Positions 24,242 through 33,600 of a stretch of DNA of 64,000 nt are shown piece after piece. The DNA comes from TMP-86 sp039807285 (GTDB lineage Bacteria; Pseudomonadota; Gammaproteobacteria; Steroidobacterales; Steroidobacteraceae), in contig JBGAGK010000006.1 of NCBI GenBank assembly GCA_044226785.1, positions 89,912 to 153,911 of the forward strand, given 5' to 3'. The translations under genes and the position numbers were made by a program. The notes under the pieces were generated by a model. That model ran no database searches, was not told the DNA's origin, and saw only the letters and a list, made by a program, of their open reading frames with translations. The first letter of the stretch is position 1; each line of letters starts with the position of its first letter.

Positions 24242-25324
24242 TCAGTGCGCTCTTCGCAGCAGGACGCGCAGATCATCTCCGATGCGCAGTGCGTCGGCGT
24301 ACTCGTAGCGAAATGCACTCGCAAGCTCCGCAGGAGCAGCCAGCTGCATCAGCGGCATGGCCGATGAGCCAAGCAGCAGGGGCGCCATGTACAGCAGCAG
24401 TTCATCGGCAAGGCCCGCCTGCACGAAGGCCCCTGACAATCGCGCACCTGCTTCCACCAGCACCTCATTCACCTCGAGTTCCGCCAGCCTCGCAAGCACG
24501 GCCGGCAGGTCCAGCTGTCCGTTGCGGGATTCCACCGCAAGCACCGTGGCTGGATAGCCGGCCGGCACGTTTACACCGGGCGCAGAGAATACCAGTGCCT
24601 GTCCGCCGGCGAAGAGCCGTGCGCTCCCCGGCACCGAAAGCGAGGCATCGAGCAGGATGCGCCTGGGCTGCCGCACCCAGGAACCATACTCCCAGCGAAC
24701 GTCCAGGCGCGGGTCATCCACCCGGGCCGTACCGGCACCGGTCAGGATGGCGGAGCTCCGGGCACGCCAGCGCTGTACGTCGGCGCGCGCCGCCTCACCG
24801 GTGATCCAGCGGCTTCGGCCGTCCGCCAGGGCCGTGCGGCCATCCAGGCTCATGCCGAGCTTGACCCGCACCCACGGCCGGCCGCGCTCGAACCGCGAGT
24901 AGAATCCGGGATTGAGCCTTCGGGCCTCGGCCTCGAGCAACCCCGTCCGCACTTGCACACCGGCATCGCGCAGCCGCGCAAAACCGGCTCCCGCCACACG
25001 CGGACTCGGGTCGGGCCCGGGTGCCACCACCCGGCGCACTCCGGCCGCAATCAGTGCGTCCGCGCAGGGAGGCGTGCGTCCGGCATGAGAACAGGGCTCC
25101 AGGCTCACATAGGCCGTGCAGCCCGCAACTTCCCGCTGCGCTGCACGCAGCGCCGCCACCTCGGCATGTGCCTGGCCCGCCCGTTCATGCCAGCCTTCGG
25201 CAATCACTCTGCCATCCCTGACCAGAACACATCCGACACGGGGATTCGGGTCCGCGGTATTCAGCCCACGCGCGGCAAGTTCGAGTGCGCGACCGAGGAA
25301 GGTCGCATCAGCATCGCCGCTCAT
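24242..25324 (-). CDS. ribD: Bifunctional diaminohydroxyphosphoribosylaminopyrimidine deaminase / reductase
   Basis: 360 residues. The deaminase domain (about 1-145) has the zinc site HAEVAAL and PCSHAGRTPPCADALI. The reductase domain (about 150-360) has VRVKLGMSLDGRTAL, SRWITGEAARADVQRWRA, ILTGAGTARVDDPRL and EVLVEAGARLSGAF. It overlaps nrdR by 4 bases. Confidence 0.95.
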   Translation of the reverse strand: MSGDADATFLGRALELAARGLNTADPNPRVGCVLVRDGRVIAEGWHERAGQAHAEVAALRAAQREVAGCTAYVSLEPCSHAGRTPPCADALIAAGVRRVVAPGPDPSPRVAGAGFARLRDAGVQVRTGLLEAEARRLNPGFYSRFERGRPWVRVKLGMSLDGRTALADGRSRWITGEAARADVQRWRARSSAILTGAGTARVDDPRLDVRWEYGSWVRQPRRILLDASLSVPGSARLFAGGQALVFSAPGVNVPAGYPATVLAVESRNGQLDLPAVLARLAELEVNEVLVEAGARLSGAFVQAGLADELLLYMAPLLLGSSAMPLMQLAAPAELASAFRYEYADALRIGDDLRVLLRRAH

Positions 25325-25866
25325 GAACGTCGATGGCCCTTCGGGGGCCGGGTCGCTGCCGGCACATCACCCGGCAACAAGGTCAGCTGCCCTTCGCTCG
25401 TTCCCCGCCGCCGGTGGTGATGGCGCAGCTGGTCGATCTCGGCACGAAATGCTTCGACATCCTGGAAGCTCCGGTACACCGAAGCGAAACGCACATACCC
25501 CACCTCATCCAGCTGGCGCAGCTCATCCATGACCAGCTCGCCAATGGCGCGAGAGGAAATTTCCCTCTCGCCCAGGTTCAGCAGATGATGGCAGATCCGC
25601 CCGGCAGCCTGCTCGATGGCATCGCTCCTCACCGGGCGTTTCTCCAGTGCCCGCAGCATGCCGGCCCGCAGCTTGTGCTCATCGAAGGGTTCACGCCGGT
25701 TGTCGCTCTTGACCACGGCCGGAAGCAGGAGCTCAGCCACCTCGAAGGTCGTGAATCGCTCCTCACACTGCAGGCATTCCCGCCTGCGGCGGATCTGTCT
25801 GCCCTCTGCAGCCAGCCTGGAGTCGATCACCTTGGTTTCGGCATGATTGCAGAACGGACAATGCAT
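25321..25866 (-). CDS. nrdR: Transcriptional repressor NrdR
   Basis: 181 residues. The zinc ribbon has CPFC near the N-terminus and CLQC after RRRREC, followed by the ATP-cone domain (VVKSDNRREPFDEHKL, LRALEKRPV). NrdR represses ribonucleotide reductase genes by sensing ATP/dATP. It heads the riboflavin operon and sits 35 bases downstream of glyA. The C-terminal tail beyond residue 150 is longer than in E. coli. Confidence 0.95.
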   Translation of the reverse strand: MHCPFCNHAETKVIDSRLAAEGRQIRRRRECLQCEERFTTFEVAELLLPAVVKSDNRREPFDEHKLRAGMLRALEKRPVRSDAIEQAAGRICHHLLNLGEREISSRAIGELVMDELRQLDEVGYVRFASVYRSFQDVEAFRAEIDQLRHHHRRRGTSEGQLTLLPGDVPAATRPPKGHRRS

Positions 25867-25901
25867 CGTCGGCTCGTGATCTCATCGCCTGTGCATCATC
25901 G

Positions 25902-27158
25902 TCAGCCCCTGTAGACGGGGAAACGACTGCACAGCGCGACGACCTCGGCGGTCACACGCCTGTGCACGGCCTCATCGCCCATGTGGTCGAGCAGATCGGC
26001 GATCCAGCCAGCCAGCTGCGCACACTCGGACTCCTTCAGGCCGCGGGTGGTCGCCGCCGGCGTGCCCATGCGAAGACCGCTGGTGATCGCAGGCGGCCGC
26101 GGATCGTTGGGAACCGCATTCTTGTTCACCGTGATGTGTGCACGCCCCAAAGCGTTGTCCGCATCCTTGCCGGTGACGTTCTTGTCGATCAGATCAAGCA
26201 GGAACAGGTGATTGTCGGTACCACCCGATACGATCCTGTAGCCTCGCTGCTGCAGCACCCGCGTCATCGCCTGGGCATTGGCCAGGATCTGCGCCGAATA
26301 GGCGGCGAACTCCGGCTGCATCGCCTCGTGGAATGCCACGGCCTTGGCTGCGATGACATGCATCAACGGGCCACCCTGCGTGCCCGGGAATACCATCGAA
26401 TTGAGCTTCTTGTGGATTTCCTCGTTGGGGCGGGCCAGGATCAGGCCGCCGCGCGGGCCCCGCAGGGTCTTGTGGGTGGTCGAGGTACACACATCCGCGA
26501 ACGGCACCGGGTTGGGATAATGACCCGTGGCGACGAGGCCGGCCACGTGAGCCATGTCCACCAGAAAATACGCGCCCACGGAATCGGCGATCGCCCGGAA
26601 CCGCGCAAAGTCGATCCGGCGCGAATAGGCCGAGAACCCCGCGATGATCAGCCGGGGTCTGTGTTCCTTCGCCAGACGTTCGACCTGATCGTAGTCGATC
26701 GTGCCGGTGTCGGCTTTCAGGCCGTACTGCACGGCCTTGAACACCTTGCCTGAAAAATTGACCCTGGCCCCATGCGTGAGATGCCCGCCGCTGTCCAGGC
26801 TCATGCCCAGGATGGTGTCTCCCGGATTCACCAGCGCAAGATAGGCTGCGGCGTTCGCCTGCGAGCCCGAATGCGGCTGGACGTTTGCGTAGGCGGCACC
26901 GAACAGCTTCCTGGCCCGATCGATGGCCAGCTGTTCGGCAATATCCACGAACTCGCAACCGCCGTAGTACCGTCGGCCGGGGTAGCCTTCCGCGTACTTG
27001 TTGGTCAGTACCGACCCCTGGGCTGCAAGCACCCGCGGACTGGTGTAGTTCTCCGAGGCGATCAGCTCGATGTGATCCTCCTGCCGGCGCGTTTCCCGGT
27101 CGATTGCGTCGGCCAGCTCAGGATCGAATCCGGCAATGGTCATCTGGGAACTGAACAT
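25902..27158 (-). CDS. glyA: Serine hydroxymethyltransferase
   Basis: 418 residues, full length. A PLP enzyme interconverting serine and glycine with tetrahydrofolate. Visible motifs are HIELIASENYTSP, NKYAEGYPGRRYYGGCE, the PLP lysine region STTHKTLRGPRGG, and DNHLFLLDL near the C-terminus. The frame remains open to 27407, but the ATG at 27158 has GGAG 10 bases upstream and matches the family N-terminus. A -10-like TACAAT (27191-27196, minus strand) sits upstream. Confidence 0.96.
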   Translation of the reverse strand: MFSSQMTIAGFDPELADAIDRETRRQEDHIELIASENYTSPRVLAAQGSVLTNKYAEGYPGRRYYGGCEFVDIAEQLAIDRARKLFGAAYANVQPHSGSQANAAAYLALVNPGDTILGMSLDSGGHLTHGARVNFSGKVFKAVQYGLKADTGTIDYDQVERLAKEHRPRLIIAGFSAYSRRIDFARFRAIADSVGAYFLVDMAHVAGLVATGHYPNPVPFADVCTSTTHKTLRGPRGGLILARPNEEIHKKLNSMVFPGTQGGPLMHVIAAKAVAFHEAMQPEFAAYSAQILANAQAMTRVLQQRGYRIVSGGTDNHLFLLDLIDKNVTGKDADNALGRAHITVNKNAVPNDPRPPAITSGLRMGTPAATTRGLKESECAQLAGWIADLLDHMGDEAVHRRVTAEVVALCSRFPVYRG

Positions 27159-27190
27159 CTGAAAGGTCTCCGGCAGGCGAAAAGCGCGAA

Positions 27191-27196
27191 ATTGTA
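27191..27196 (-). promoter_or_regulatory. Probable -10 element of glyA
   Basis: TACAAT on the minus strand, 33 bases before the glyA start codon, in the short gap after the deacetylase gene. No good -35 hexamer is seen at 16-18 bases. Confidence 0.4.
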
Positions 27197-27255
27197 GCGC
27201 AAAACCGCGCCTGATCAGCCCAGCCGGGGCTCCGGCCACGCGGGGATGGAACGGT

Positions 27256-28206
27256 TCAGGTCGCGTCCAGGAGGGCCGCGACCACCCGGGTCCAGGCGCG
27301 CGCCAGATTCTGGCGGTTGTAGCCACCGCCACCCAGGGCGAGCACCCGCCCATGTCCCCATGATGCGGCGATTTCGCAGAGCCGGGTCGCCGCATGACCA
27401 TGGGCATGCTCGGAAAAGCTCAGGTGCGTGATCGGATCGCCGGCCAGGCTGTCGGCACCGCACTGCAGGATGATGAACTGTGATTCGGATTTCTCCAGAT
27501 GCCTTTCCACCCGCTCCCATGCCTGCATGAACTGGGTGTCCGACGCGCCGGCAGGCATCGGGATGTTGAGCTTGGTGCCCAATGCAGTTCCTGCGCCCTC
27601 TTCCGAGGCAGCACCCGTGCCCGGATACAGCAGCCGCCCATCTTCATGGATATCGGCAAAACACAGGTCCGGATCGGCCTCATAGGCGTAGTACACCCCA
27701 TCGCCATGATGCGCATCGATGTCCACGTAGGCGATGCGCGCAAGGCCATGACGGTGGCGGAGCTGTTCGATCACAACGCCGATGTCGTTGAACACGCAGA
27801 AGCCGGCGGCATGCCCTCGCCCGGCATGATGCAGGCCCGCGATGGGCACGAAAGCCCGGTTCACCCGGCCGCTCATGATGGCCTCAGCCGCCACCAGGCT
27901 CGCACCCACCACGGCGCTTGCCGCCTCGAATACGCCCGGGAATGCCGGTGTATCACCGGCATCGAGATATCCCTCACCCTGGATGGACAGGCGCCGCACC
28001 CGCTCCACATATTCCCGGTGCTGGAAACTCAACAGTTCATCATCGCTCGCCAGCCGCGGCCGCAACGCCTGCACCCGCGCATCCAGTCCCTGCCGGCGCA
28101 GCTCCGCCATGAAATGATCGTGGCGGTCAGTACCGAACGGGTGACCATTGGGGAAGCCGTACCGGGCGATTTCCTTGCCGCTGACCAGCGCAACGGATGC
28201 AGACAT
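27256..28206 (-). CDS. Histone-deacetylase-family (AcuC-like) amidohydrolase
   Basis: 316 residues. Class of arginase-fold zinc deacetylases. Key motifs are present: HHAGRGHAAGFCVFND (tandem His of the charge relay), DIDAHHGDG (zinc ligands Asp and His), QCGADSLAGDP (third zinc ligand Asp) and GGGGYN. The substrate may be an acetylated protein (as with AcuC on acetyl-CoA synthetase) or an acetylpolyamine; the sequence does not decide this. It is divergent from ettA and upstream of glyA. Confidence 0.9.
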   Translation of the reverse strand: MSASVALVSGKEIARYGFPNGHPFGTDRHDHFMAELRRQGLDARVQALRPRLASDDELLSFQHREYVERVRRLSIQGEGYLDAGDTPAFPGVFEAASAVVGASLVAAEAIMSGRVNRAFVPIAGLHHAGRGHAAGFCVFNDIGVVIEQLRHRHGLARIAYVDIDAHHGDGVYYAYEADPDLCFADIHEDGRLLYPGTGAASEEGAGTALGTKLNIPMPAGASDTQFMQAWERVERHLEKSESQFIILQCGADSLAGDPITHLSFSEHAHGHAATRLCEIAASWGHGRVLALGGGGYNRQNLARAWTRVVAALLDAT

Positions 28207-28242
28207 GGCGGAAGCCTAACACACGCATGTCCGCGGCATGCC

Positions 28243-28271
28243 GTGACAATGCCGCGCAACTGCCGGATAAT
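28243..28271 (+). promoter_or_regulatory. Sigma-70-type promoter of ettA
   Basis: GTGACA (28243-28248), a 17-base spacer and GATAAT (28266-28271), about 40 bases upstream of the ettA start. The -35 and -10 hexamers match the consensus at five of six positions each. Confidence 0.6.
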
Positions 28272-28311
28272 CCGCCCCCGATCCCCGTGACCCGACACCT
28301 CAAGGTAATCA

Positions 28312-29985
28312 ATGGCTCAGTTCATATACACGATGAACCGGGTGGGCAAGGTCGTGCCCCCCAAGCGCATCATCCTGCGCGACATCAGCCTGAGTTTTTT
28401 CCCTGGCGCCAAGATCGGCGTCCTTGGGCTGAACGGTGCAGGCAAGTCCTCGCTGTTGAGGATCATGGCCGGCATCGACAAGGAGATCGAGGGCGAAGCC
28501 AGGCCCCAGCCCGGCATCAAGGTCGGTTTCCTGCCGCAGGAACCGCAGCTGGATGAGAGCAAGTCGGTGCGCGAGGTGGTCGGGGAAGGCGTCGGCGATG
28601 TCCAGGGCCTCATCGATCGCTTCAACGCCATCAGTGACAAGTTCGCCGAGGAAATGCCCGAGGAAGCGATGAACAAGCTTCTGGAGGAGCAGGCGCAGTT
28701 GCAGGACAGGATCGACGCGGCAGGAGGCTGGGAACTCGAGCGAAAACTGGAGATCGCGGCCGATGCGCTGCGGCTGCCTCCCTGGGAATCTCCCATCAGG
28801 ACCCTGTCGGGCGGCGAAAAGCGCCGGGTTGCATTGTGCCGCCTGCTGCTGTCCAAACCCGACATGTTGCTGCTGGATGAACCCACCAATCACCTGGACG
28901 CTGAATCAGTGGCCTGGCTGGAGCGCTTCCTGGAGGAATACCCCAGCACCGTGGTGGCGGTCACCCACGACCGTTATTTCCTCGACAACGTCGCCCGCTG
29001 GATCCTGGAACTGGATCGCGGACATGGCATCCCCTGGGAAGGCAACTACTCCTCCTGGCTCGAACAGAAGGAGGCGCGCCTCGCGCAGGAGCAGCGCCAG
29101 CAGGATGCGCTGGCCAAGACACTGAAGCGCGAACTGGAGTGGGTGCGGACCAACCCCAAGGCAAGGCAGGCCAAGTCCAAGGCGCGCCTGCAACGCTACG
29201 AGGAACTGGCTTCACAGGAATTCCAGAAGCGCAATGAAACCAACGAGATCTACATTCCCCCCGGGGAGCGGCTCGGCGATCTGGTGATCGAGGCGAAGGG
29301 CCTGCGCAAGGGCTTCGGCGACCGCCTGCTGATCGACAACCTCGGATTCAACCTGCCCGCTGGCGGCATCGTGGGCATCATCGGTCCGAACGGAGCCGGC
29401 AAGACCACGCTGTTTCGCATGCTGGCCGGGATCGAGAAGCCCGATGCCGGGGAGATCCGCATCGGCCCGACGGTCAAGCTGGCCTACGTCGATCAGTCCC
29501 GACAGGCGCTGGATGACAGCAAGAGCGTCTGGGCGGAGATTTCCAACGGCCTGGACCTCATCAAGGTGGGCAACTATGAGACCTCCTCGCGCGGCTATGT
29601 CGGGCGCTTCAACTTCAAGGGCGTGCAGCAGCAGCAGTTGATCGGCGATCTCTCCGGCGGTGAACGCAATCGCGTGCACCTGGCCAAGGTGCTCAAGTCC
29701 GGCGGCAATGTGCTGCTGCTGGACGAACCCACGAACGATCTGGACATCGAGACCCTGCGGGCGCTGGAGGAGGCGCTGCTGGCATTTCCTGGCTGCGCCG
29801 TCGTCATCTCGCACGACCGGTGGTTTCTCGACCGCATCGCCACCCATATCCTGGCTTTCGAAGGCGACTCGCAGGTGGTATGGTTCGAGGGCAACTACCA
29901 GGAATACGTCGAGGATTTCAGGCGGCGCAAGGGCGACATCGCCGCCCAGCCGCACCGCATCCGTTACAAGCCGCTGACAGGATGA
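28312..29985 (+). CDS. ettA: Energy-dependent translational throttle protein EttA (ABC-F)
   Basis: 557 residues. It binds the ribosomal E site and gates entry into elongation according to the ATP/ADP ratio. There are two ABC domains, with Walker A GLNGAGKSS and GPNGAGKTT, signatures LSGGEKRRV and LSGGERNRV, and Walker B LLLDEPTNHLD and LLLDEPTNDLD. The arm and charged linker between them are typical of EttA. The start MAQFIYTMNRVGK is conserved, with AAGG upstream. It overlaps the next gene by 4 bases. Confidence 0.96.
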   Translation: MAQFIYTMNRVGKVVPPKRIILRDISLSFFPGAKIGVLGLNGAGKSSLLRIMAGIDKEIEGEARPQPGIKVGFLPQEPQLDESKSVREVVGEGVGDVQGLIDRFNAISDKFAEEMPEEAMNKLLEEQAQLQDRIDAAGGWELERKLEIAADALRLPPWESPIRTLSGGEKRRVALCRLLLSKPDMLLLDEPTNHLDAESVAWLERFLEEYPSTVVAVTHDRYFLDNVARWILELDRGHGIPWEGNYSSWLEQKEARLAQEQRQQDALAKTLKRELEWVRTNPKARQAKSKARLQRYEELASQEFQKRNETNEIYIPPGERLGDLVIEAKGLRKGFGDRLLIDNLGFNLPAGGIVGIIGPNGAGKTTLFRMLAGIEKPDAGEIRIGPTVKLAYVDQSRQALDDSKSVWAEISNGLDLIKVGNYETSSRGYVGRFNFKGVQQQQLIGDLSGGERNRVHLAKVLKSGGNVLLLDEPTNDLDIETLRALEEALLAFPGCAVVISHDRWFLDRIATHILAFEGDSQVVWFEGNYQEYVEDFRRRKGDIAAQPHRIRYKPLTG

Positions 29986-30689
29986 GCATGGCCATCTACA
30001 TCGACCCGCACGACGACCTGCATACCGGCTACCAGGGCATCGCACTGACCTGCCCTCATTGTCAGACGTTGTCGCACGTGACGGCGGTCGGCGTGCCGAA
30101 ATTCGAGTTGCTGTCCCGCCTGAAACCCCGGGACATCGGCATCGTGTTTCGCTGCGATGCATGCAGCGAGCCGGTGTTTCTCCGGTTCCCGGTGAAAGCG
30201 TACACCGACATCCGGATCGAACTGGGCAGCAACTACACCGAGATCGAACGGGCTCGGGAGACCTTCCCGCTGACCTATCTGCCGGAACAGACCGAGGGGC
30301 TTTTCAAGGAAGCCCTGCAGTGTTACGCCTCGGGCTATCTGCAGGCATTCGCGGCACTGTGCAGGCGGACCGCGCAGTCACTGTTTCATGAACTGGGCGA
30401 AATCGGCAAGCTGGAGCTGTTCGACACCCTGCAGGACATACGCGTCCTGGCCGAACTCGACGAGGACACCTTTGGTGTCCTGCGGGGCGTGATCTTCGGC
30501 AGCGATGCCGATCCCTGGGCCCATCAACCCCGGGTGGACTCGCAGACCGCCGGCATCCTGCTCGAGGTGATGAAGGATCTGCTCTACCAGACCTTCGTCC
30601 GCAAGAGCCGCCTCCAGCAGGCGATGACGGTCAGGCGCTACCTGACACCGTTGACAGCGTCGGGCACGGGAACCCGGGCCATCAGCTGA
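29982..30689 (+). CDS. Zinc-ribbon protein resembling DUF4145
   Basis: 235 residues. The N-terminal half has two CxxC pairs (CPHC about residue 24, CDAC about 60), a likely zinc ribbon. The C-terminal helical part, with LFKEALQCYASGYLQAFAALCRRTAQSL, resembles DUF4145, a domain found in restriction and other nucleic-acid proteins. No catalytic motif is seen. It starts at an ATGA overlap with ettA; the ATG at 29988 is an alternative. The 3' end overlaps purL by 8 bases in convergent orientation. Function unknown. Confidence 0.7.
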   Translation: MSMAIYIDPHDDLHTGYQGIALTCPHCQTLSHVTAVGVPKFELLSRLKPRDIGIVFRCDACSEPVFLRFPVKAYTDIRIELGSNYTEIERARETFPLTYLPEQTEGLFKEALQCYASGYLQAFAALCRRTAQSLFHELGEIGKLELFDTLQDIRVLAELDEDTFGVLRGVIFGSDADPWAHQPRVDSQTAGILLEVMKDLLYQTFVRKSRLQQAMTVRRYLTPLTASGTGTRAIS

Positions 30690-33600
30690 CGAATACCCGG
30701 GCATTGCGAAACAGGCGCATCCAGCCGCCTTCTTCGCCCCACTCGCGCGGCCGCCAGGAGTTCTGCACCGAACGGAACACCCGTTCCGGGTGCGGCATGA
30801 TGGCCGTCACCCGACCATCCAGGCTGGTCACCCCCGTCAGTCCTGAAGGCGATCCGCTCGGATTCTCCGGATAGTGTTCGGTCCTGACACCCCGATGATC
30901 CACGAATCGCAGGGCGGTGATGGACAGCCGATCCAGCGCCTGCGCCGCGGCATTGTCCATCTCGGCGCGACCCTCGCCATGGGCCACCGCAACCGGCAGG
31001 ATCGAGCCAGCCATGCCCCCCAGCAGCACCGAGCGCGAATGCGGAATCTCCACCAGCGACAGGCGGGCTTCATAGCGCTCTGACCGGTTGGTCACGAAAC
31101 GCGGCCAGCTGTGCGCACCCGGGATGATTTCCTTCAGGGCGGCCAGCATCTGGCAGCCATTGCACACCCCCAGGGTGAATGTGCCGGCACGGTCGAAGAA
31201 AGCGCTGAACTCATCGCGCGTGCGGGCGTGATACAGGATCGACTTGGCCCAGCCCTCGCCTGCCCCCAGCACATCGCCGAAAGAGAACCCTCCACACCCC
31301 ACCAGTCCATGGAAGCCGGCCAGTGTCTGCCGGCCGGCGATCAGGTCCGTCATGTGCACATCGAAGGCATCGAAGCCGGCACGCACGAACACCGCCGCCA
31401 TCTCCACGTGACTGTTCACACCCTGTTCGCGCAGGATCGCAACCCGCGGGCGTGCGCCGCGGCCGATGAACGGCGCTGTCACGTCTTCGGCCGGATCGAA
31501 TGTCAGCCTTGCGTACAGACCCGGGTCCCGGTCATCCAGGATCCGGTCATACTCCTCACGCGCGCATTGCGGATCATCCCGAAGTTCGGCTATCCGGAAC
31601 GAAGTCTCGCTCCACATGCGCTGGAGCTCCACACGCTCGCCCGCATACACCCTGCGGCCGGCAGCAGATGCCTCGATGCGGCCGTCGCCGCGCGGCGAAG
31701 CGGTCGTGCGGTGACATCCGCGCAGTCCATGGCGATCCAGAATCCCGCTCACACGGGCAAGATCCGTGCGGCGGATCTGGATCACGGCTCCGAGTTCCTC
31801 CGCAAAGGCGGCGGCAACCGGATCCGGGGACGAACCCAGGTCGATGTCAAGACCACATCTGGATGCGAATGCCATCTCCAGCAGGCAGACCAAGAGCCCC
31901 CCGTCGGATCGATCGTGGTAGGCCAGCACCAGCCCTGCGTCCTTCAGATCCCGGAGCGCGGCACAGAACGACTGGAGCAGCTGCGGCGAGTCCAGGTCCG
32001 GTGGTGTTCCGCCATGTTCACCGAACACCTGGGCCCAGCCGGACCCGCCCAGCCGGTCCTGGCCGCGGCCCAGATCGATGAGCAGCAGTACCGAGTCCAC
32101 ATCCCTGACAAGCTCCGGCGTCAGCGTGCGACGAACGTCGCCGACCGGGGCGAACGCCGAGATGATGACCGACACGGGCGAGGTCACGGTGTGTTCAGTT
32201 CCGCCCTCACGCCAGCGCGTCTTCATCGACAGGGAGTCCTTGCCGACCGGGATGGTGAGTCCCAGGGCAACGCACAGCTCGGCGCCCACAGCCTTCACCG
32301 TGTCGTAGAGGTCCGCATCTTCGCCCGGCTCCCCACAGGCCGCCATCCAGTTGGCGGAGAGCCTCACATCCCGCAGTTCGCGTACATCGGCGCAGAAGAT
32401 GTTGGTCACCGCTTCGGCCACCGCAAGCCGACCGGATGCAGCCGGGTTCAACAGCGCCACCGGCGCCCGTTCGCCCATGGACATCGCTTCGCCCGTGTAA
32501 CCCAGATAGTCGGTCAGGGTCACACCTGCATCAGCTACGGGTACCTGCCACGGCCCGACCATCTGGTCCCGGCTGATCAGGCCGCCGACACTGCGATCGC
32601 CGATGGTGACCAGGAAGCTCTTGTCGGCCACCGCGGGCAGACGCAGCACGCGCGCAAGCGATGGGCCCAGATCGTGGCCCGCACCAGACAATGCGGCGGC
32701 AGGATGCGCCACATGCCGCACGTCGCGATGCATTCGCGGCGGTTTGCCCAGCAACACATCCAGCGGCATGTCCACCGGGCAATCGCCGGCTTTGGCGTCG
32801 ACCACGCACAATTGTCCATCACCGGTCACGTGTCCGACCACGGCGAACGGACAGCGCTCGCGCTCGCACAACACTGAAAACAGGGGCAGGCTCCCGGGCG
32901 CCAAAGCGATGACATAGCGCTCCTGGGCCTCGTTGCACCACAGCTCCAGGGGCGAAAGAGCGCTTTCCGCGCTGGGGATGCGCCGAAGGTCGATCCGGCC
33001 GCCGCGACGGCTGTGCGCGATGGCTTCGGGCAGCGCATTCGAAAGCCCCCCGGCCCCCACATCGTGGATCAGCAGGATGGGATTGCCCTCGCCCAGTGCC
33101 CAGCATCGATCGATGACTTCCTGGGCACGTCGTTGCATCTCCGGATTTCCGCGCTGCACCGATGCGAAGTCCAGTTCGGAGGAGCTGCTGCCGCTTCCCA
33201 CCGAAGATGCCGCACCGCCGCCCAGGCCGATCAGCATGGCGGGGCCACCCAGCACGACCAGTTGCGCACCGACGCAAACATCCTTCTTCTCCACATGTGG
33301 CCGGCGGATGTTGCCCAGACCACCGGCGATCATGATGGGTTTGTGATACCCGCGCACACAGGTCTCACCCTGTTGTTCGAAGGTACGGAAATAGCCGCTG
33401 ATATTGGGCCGGCCGAACTCGTTGTTGAACGCCGCGGCTCCCAGTGGCCCGTGGATCATGATCTCGAGCGGAGTCGCAAGGTGCGATGGTGCGCACGGGG
33501 CGGTTTCCCAGGGCAGGGCGAGCGCGGGGATATTCAGGTTGGAGACCGAAAATCCGCACAACCCCGCCTTGGGTCTCGCTCCGATGCCCGTGGCACCCTC

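Noticed and set aside
31111..32877. Plus-strand frame of 588 codons opposite purL.
   Set aside because: Shadow of the highly conserved purL coding strand; Arg/His-rich with no domain.
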